A stretch of DNA of 15,986 nt from Deltaproteobacteria bacterium (GTDB taxonomy: Bacteria > Myxococcota_A > UBA9160 > UBA4427), in NCBI GenBank assembly GCA_011051925.1, contig DRKE01000237.1, forward strand, positions 1 through 15,986. Direction: 5' to 3'. The notes beneath the pieces were generated by a model. That model searched no databases. It was not told the origin of the DNA and was given only the letters and a program-made list of their open reading frames with translations. A program made the position numbers and the translations under genes. Shown in pieces: positions 12,943 through 15,986 of the stretch (the first letter of the stretch is position 1; each line of letters starts with the position of its first letter).

Positions 12943-14021
12943 CAGAGCGCGCCTCCGAGACCGATCTCGAGGGGATGTTCCGTCTCGCAGAAGGACCGGC
13001 CTGCCGCTTCGACCGCGGCGTCGAATCCCCCCAGGAGAAGGCCCAGGGCGCGGGCTTCGCGCATGTGCTTCTCGACCGGATAGTCGGCCATGAATCCATG
13101 ACCACCGAGAATCTGGACGGCATTCGGGCCGATCGAGCGCGAGGCGTCGACGCATTCGGCATGGGCCGAGGCCGCCGCGGCCGTCGCCGGGAGTCCCGCA
13201 TCGAGTCTCCAGGCGGCCTCGTGAACGAGGAGACGGGCACCGTCGAGCGCCATCTGCATGTCGGTGATCAGGAACGCGAGTGCCTGATGATGAGCGATCG
13301 GCCGACCGAAGGCCTGACGTTCCTGCGCGTAGTCGCGCGAAAAGTCACAGGCGGCACGCATCACGCCGAGCAGGAGGGAGGCGACATGAAGCCGCGCGCG
13401 GGCCAGCGCCCGATCGGCCGCTTCGCGGGCATTCCGGAACGCGGAGTCGAGCAGGGGGGCTTCGTCGAAACGCAGGGTCCCCGCGCCGGCTGCACGCAGT
13501 CCGGCACCCCGAACGGGATCGATCGAAAAGCCCTGTCTGACGAGACCGGCCCCTTCGCGCGTGAGGACGACGATCGCATCGGCCCGGTCGGCGGGAACCC
13601 AGGGCACGGTTCCCCGGACGACGTCGTTCCGGACGATCCGTGCGCCATCGGATTCCGTGACGAGCAGGATCCGCTCGCCGTTTCCCCTGATCGTCGAGAG
13701 CGATCCGACGGGGTCGATTGCCATCTCGAGGAACGGATAGAGGGCCGGGCCGATCCGATCGAGCGCCAGGGCCGCTCCCGGGTCCGCGGCGCCGAGCTCT
13801 TCATTCACGAGGACACGGGCCACGCTGCCGAGTGCCGCCCCACCGACGCCTTCGGGAAGTTCGAGGTCCGCGAGGCCCGTCTCGTCGAAGGCCCGTCGCA
13901 CCTCGGGTGCGACCTGGCGATTCCGCTCGGCTTCGCGCATGCGGGGAAGCATCTCTTGTTCGGCGAAGCGTCGGGCCGTCTCGACGATCAGGCCGAGTTC
14001 CTCATCCGGATCGAGATTCAC
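12942..14021 (-). CDS. Acyl-CoA dehydrogenase, subunit lacking the catalytic glutamate
   Basis: A 359-residue acyl-CoA dehydrogenase-fold protein starting at GTG 14021 (VNLDPDEELGLIVETARRF), with AAGGAGG 5 nt upstream. The helical domain is recognisable: ERQAFGRPIAHHQALAFLITDMQ, QILGGHGFMADYPVEKHMREARAL. Aligned without gaps to its neighbour (AKAMDIVEGTG against ARALGLLLGGF), the catalytic glutamate is replaced by Leu330 while the following glycine is kept. The middle domain is short, with no TEPGAGSD-like flavin motif, so FAD contacts may be partial. In Mycobacterium, such chains pair with an active partner as alpha2beta2 enzymes (FadE28-FadE29, FadE26-FadE27) that handle steroid CoA esters. 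The one-base overlap with the downstream active subunit supports the same arrangement here. The longer upstream frame to 14285 is probably non-coding. Confidence 0.87.
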   Translation of the reverse strand: MNLDPDEELGLIVETARRFAEQEMLPRMREAERNRQVAPEVRRAFDETGLADLELPEGVGGAALGSVARVLVNEELGAADPGAALALDRIGPALYPFLEMAIDPVGSLSTIRGNGERILLVTESDGARIVRNDVVRGTVPWVPADRADAIVVLTREGAGLVRQGFSIDPVRGAGLRAAGAGTLRFDEAPLLDSAFRNAREAADRALARARLHVASLLLGVMRAACDFSRDYAQERQAFGRPIAHHQALAFLITDMQMALDGARLLVHEAAWRLDAGLPATAAAASAHAECVDASRSIGPNAVQILGGHGFMADYPVEKHMREARALGLLLGGFDAAVEAAGRSFCETEHPLEIGLGGAL

Positions 14022-14284
14022 GTTCCCCTCCTTGAAGCGGTCCCGGGATCCGTGTGTTCCGAATGCGTGTCCTGGGCGGCATGGCGGGACCCCGGGGGCG
14101 GATGGAAGCCACTGCCGGCAGGCATGACGGGTTCGATCAGGCCCGGAACGATGTCGTACGCGGGAAACGAGACTGCCCGCGAATGCACTACCGTAGATCC
14201 TACCGGATCGCCCCGTTCGCGTCGGATGGGGCTGGAAGGGATGGAGCCGGGTCGGCGGGTCGGCTCGACAGGAGGTCGGTCGCA
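14022..14284. promoter_or_regulatory. Divergent control region between the dehydrogenase pair and the LLM gene
   Basis: This 263-nt region must hold promoters for both directions. I see no clear -35/-10 pair. The most AT-rich part, about 14181-14206, contains CTACCGTAG (14187-14195, a near-palindrome) followed by ATCCTACCGGAT (14196-14207, symmetric arms of 4), with CTACCG present twice. These could be regulator half-sites; the evidence is weak. AGGAGG at 14270-14275 lies 9 nt before the LLM ATG. Confidence 0.35.
14027..14033 (-). promoter_or_regulatory. Ribosome binding site for the GTG start of the inactive dehydrogenase subunit
   Basis: CCTCCTT on the plus strand reads AAGGAGG on the minus strand, 5 nt before the GTG at 14021. 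It decides this start over upstream in-frame ATGs reaching back to 14285. Confidence 0.7.
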
Positions 14285-15202
14285 ATGCGTATCGGGATCA
14301 ATGGGACCGGGCTCGTGCAGAAGGCGTCGGTCGACGCCGTCGTCGAGGACGCCAGGCAGGCGGCCGAGGACGGCTTCTCGAGCTATTGGCTGGCGGAGCA
14401 TCCGACGGGGGGATTCGACGCGCTGACGGTCCTGTCCGTCGTGGGCCAGCGGGTCGGGAAGATCGAGCTCGGGACCGCGATCGTGCCGACCTTTCCGCGG
14501 CATCCCCTGACGCTCGCCGGTCAGGTTCTCACCGTCCGTTCGGCGATCGGGCCGCGGCTGACGCTGGGAATCGGACTCTCGCACCAGGCGATGATGGCGA
14601 AGCTCGGGATTCCCTTCGACAAGCCGATTCGACACCTCCGGGAGTACCTGTCGATCCTGATGCCGCTCTTGACCGAGGGCAAGGTCGACTTCGAGGGCGA
14701 GATGCTCGCCTGTCAGGCGGAGCTGTTCCGGGCGCCGGAGGATCCCTGTCCCGTCGTCGTCGCGGCTCTCGGTCCCCAGGCCTTGAGGGTGGCGGGGACG
14801 CGGACGCAGGGAACGACGCTCGCCTGGGTCGGGCCACGAACCGTGCGGGAGCACATCCGACCCCGCCTGTTCGAGGCGGCGGAATCCGCCGGTCGACCGG
14901 CTCCGCGAATCATCGCGACCCTGCCCGTCTGCGTCACCGATGAACCCGATCGGGTTCGCGGAATCGTTTCCAGTCTGCTGGGCGAATACGGAAACCTGCC
15001 CTCCTACCGCGCGATGTTCGATCGCGAGGGCGTTCGCGGGCCGGGAGACGTCGCCCTGATCGGCTCCGAGGAGCAGGTTCGCGAAGGGATCGGAGAACTC
15101 GCCGAAGCGGGGGTGACCGATTTCGCGCCCACCGAGTTCACGCCGACGCCCGAAGACCGGTCACGGACGCGGGCCCTCCTGAAATCGCTGCTCGACCCGT
15201 GA
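14285..15202 (+). CDS. LLM-class oxidoreductase, probably F420-dependent (MSMEG_4879-like)
   Basis: A 305-residue TIM-barrel protein of the luciferase-like superfamily. MRIGINGTG at the start, YWLAEHPTGGFDALTVL, IELGTAIVPTFPRHPLTLA, LTLGIGLSHQAMM, PVVVAALGPQALRVAG and GTTLAWVGPRTVREHI match, from memory, the TIGR03564 group of F420-dependent oxidoreductases named after MSMEG_4879. These typically move a hydride between F420H2 and an unsaturated or alcohol substrate. FMN use cannot be excluded without alignment. AGGAGG lies 9 nt before the ATG at 14285. It is divergent from the acyl-CoA dehydrogenase operon, in a layout often seen in degradation clusters that borrow F420 chemistry. The substrate is unknown. 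Confidence 0.87.
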   Translation: MRIGINGTGLVQKASVDAVVEDARQAAEDGFSSYWLAEHPTGGFDALTVLSVVGQRVGKIELGTAIVPTFPRHPLTLAGQVLTVRSAIGPRLTLGIGLSHQAMMAKLGIPFDKPIRHLREYLSILMPLLTEGKVDFEGEMLACQAELFRAPEDPCPVVVAALGPQALRVAGTRTQGTTLAWVGPRTVREHIRPRLFEAAESAGRPAPRIIATLPVCVTDEPDRVRGIVSSLLGEYGNLPSYRAMFDREGVRGPGDVALIGSEEQVREGIGELAEAGVTDFAPTEFTPTPEDRSRTRALLKSLLDP

Positions 15203-15266
15203 TCGAAGCGAGGATGAGCCCCGCCGTCGAGAGCAGCAGGACTCCACCGGGATGGAGCTGCCGGAC

Positions 15267-15281
15267 GGCCGGAAACCGGCC
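15267..15281 (+). terminator. Possible hairpin terminator after the LLM gene
   Basis: GGCCGG-AAA-CCGGCC is a perfect 6-bp all-GC stem with a 3-nt loop, 64 nt after the LLM stop. There is no following T tract, so it is not a classical intrinsic terminator. It could aid pausing or be fortuitous in GC-rich DNA. Confidence 0.3.
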
Positions 15282-15345
15282 AGCCCCGGGAGGGCACGAT
15301 CGAGTACATGGAGGAGGGCTCGTCGCGTTCCTCTTTCGGAGCATC

Positions 15346-15986
15346 GTGATTCCGGGCGCTACGGGAGTGTTCCTGATGGCCTGTTCGCCCGAATCGCTTC
15401 CCGTACCGGATCGGGCCGTTCGTGCGATCACGGAGTGGGGGGCCTATGGCGGAGACGAAGGGGGCCAGCGCTACGTCGAGGCCAGCATCATCCGCAGGGA
15501 CAACGTCCGGTCGCTCCGGCACGCCTGGACCCATCACCATGGTGACGTTTCTGCCGGAAGCGCCGACGTTCCGAGTGGGACGGCCTTCGAGAACACGCCG
15601 ATCCTCGTCGACGGGACGCTCTTCTTCTGTACCCCGATGAACCGCGTCATCGCGCTCGATCCCGTGACCGGTCAAGAACGCTGGGTCCACGATCCAGGGA
15701 TCGACCGGTCGGGCAACTACGCGAATCAGCTCGTCTGCCGTGGCGTGACGGCCTGGCTCGACGATCTGGCACGACCGGGCGCGGATTGTCGCCGGACGAT
15801 CTTTTCGGCGACGAATGATGCGCGCCTCATCGCACTGGATGCGGAGAGCGGCCGGCCCTGCGCCGGTTTCGGCTCGGGCGGTGGGGTCGATCTGGATGCC
15901 GCGGCGGGTCCACAGGCCTGGAAGGGCGAATACCAGGTGACGTCCCCGCCCGTGGTCGTCGGAGACGTCGTGGTCGTCGGTTCGGC
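15346..15986 (+). CDS. PQQ-dependent (quinoprotein) dehydrogenase, N-terminal part, lipoprotein-like
   Basis: The gene runs off the right edge after about 213 residues. TEWGAYGGDEGGQRY (from about residue 28), IIRRDNVRSLRHAWTHHHGD, ENTPILVDGTLFFCTPMNRVIALDPVTGQERW, YANQLVCRGVTAW, FSATNDARLIALDAESGRPC and YQVTSPPVVVGDVVVVGS are beta-propeller blades of PQQ glucose/alcohol dehydrogenases. Such enzymes oxidise sugars or alcohols in the periplasm and pass electrons to quinone or cytochrome. The N-terminus carries a lipobox LMAC (Cys13), suggesting a lipid-anchored enzyme. GTG 15346 has GGAG 4 nt upstream, but it gives an unusually short signal of 12 residues without basic residues. An in-frame ATG at 15214 is the alternative; that stretch has atypical codon use and contains the hairpin. 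Start is uncertain, family is not. Confidence 0.82.
   Translation, partial: MIPGATGVFLMACSPESLPVPDRAVRAITEWGAYGGDEGGQRYVEASIIRRDNVRSLRHAWTHHHGDVSAGSADVPSGTAFENTPILVDGTLFFCTPMNRVIALDPVTGQERWVHDPGIDRSGNYANQLVCRGVTAWLDDLARPGADCRRTIFSATNDARLIALDAESGRPCAGFGSGGGVDLDAAAGPQAWKGEYQVTSPPVVVGDVVVVGS

Noticed and set aside
11233..13083. 616-codon plus-strand open frame
   Set aside because: It covers the antisense of the crotonase and dehydrogenase genes and crosses their intergenic gap, which is unlike a real gene, and shows no motif.

Overview
The window is high-GC, densely packed bacterial DNA with Shine-Dalgarno sites (AGGAGG/AAGGAGG type), frequent GTG/TTG starts and many 1-8 nt gene overlaps. I count 15 protein genes, two of them cut by the window ends, and no RNA genes, CRISPR arrays or insertion sequences. 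A Tat-exported molybdoenzyme, a c-type cytochrome and two lipoprotein-like proteins suggest a Gram-negative, respiring cell. A probable F420-dependent oxidoreductase, a PQQ dehydrogenase and paired acyl-CoA dehydrogenases fit a metabolically versatile soil or marine lineage (Myxococcota, Binatota or another F420-using group). The lineage is inference only.

Positions 1-4267, minus strand, read from right to left: maleylacetoacetate isomerase, a class I methyltransferase, a SoxD-like single-haem cytochrome c, a SoxC-like molybdenum sulfite dehydrogenase, a VOC-family protein and a luciferase-like monooxygenase (partial). Methyltransferase-soxD-soxC are joined by two ATGA overlaps, and VOC-LLM by a GTGA overlap, so this looks like one transcript. 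SoxCD without soxXYZAB, beside a methyltransferase and a flavin monooxygenase, is an unusual setting.

Positions 4268-9300: a divergent control region followed by a plus-strand operon of 4-hydroxyphenylpyruvate dioxygenase, homogentisate 1,2-dioxygenase, fumarylacetoacetase, a MarR-family regulator and an M19-type dipeptidase. With the divergent isomerase, every step from 4-hydroxyphenylpyruvate to fumarate plus acetoacetate is encoded. A near-consensus promoter (TTGAAA-16-TATACT) has a palindrome filling its spacer, the natural operator candidate for the MarR protein.

Positions 9407-10868: a RidA-family protein and, divergently, a metallo-beta-lactamase-fold hydrolase with the complete residue set of AHL lactonases.

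Positions 10870-14021, minus strand: two overlapping acyl-CoA dehydrogenase genes and a crotonase-family gene. One dehydrogenase subunit keeps the catalytic glutamate and the other has leucine there. The crotonase lacks both usual catalytic glutamates. This resembles the two-subunit dehydrogenases of steroid side-chain degradation, but the substrate is unknown.

Positions 14285-15986, plus strand: a probable F420-dependent LLM oxidoreductase, then the start of a lipoprotein-like PQQ-dependent dehydrogenase that runs off the window.
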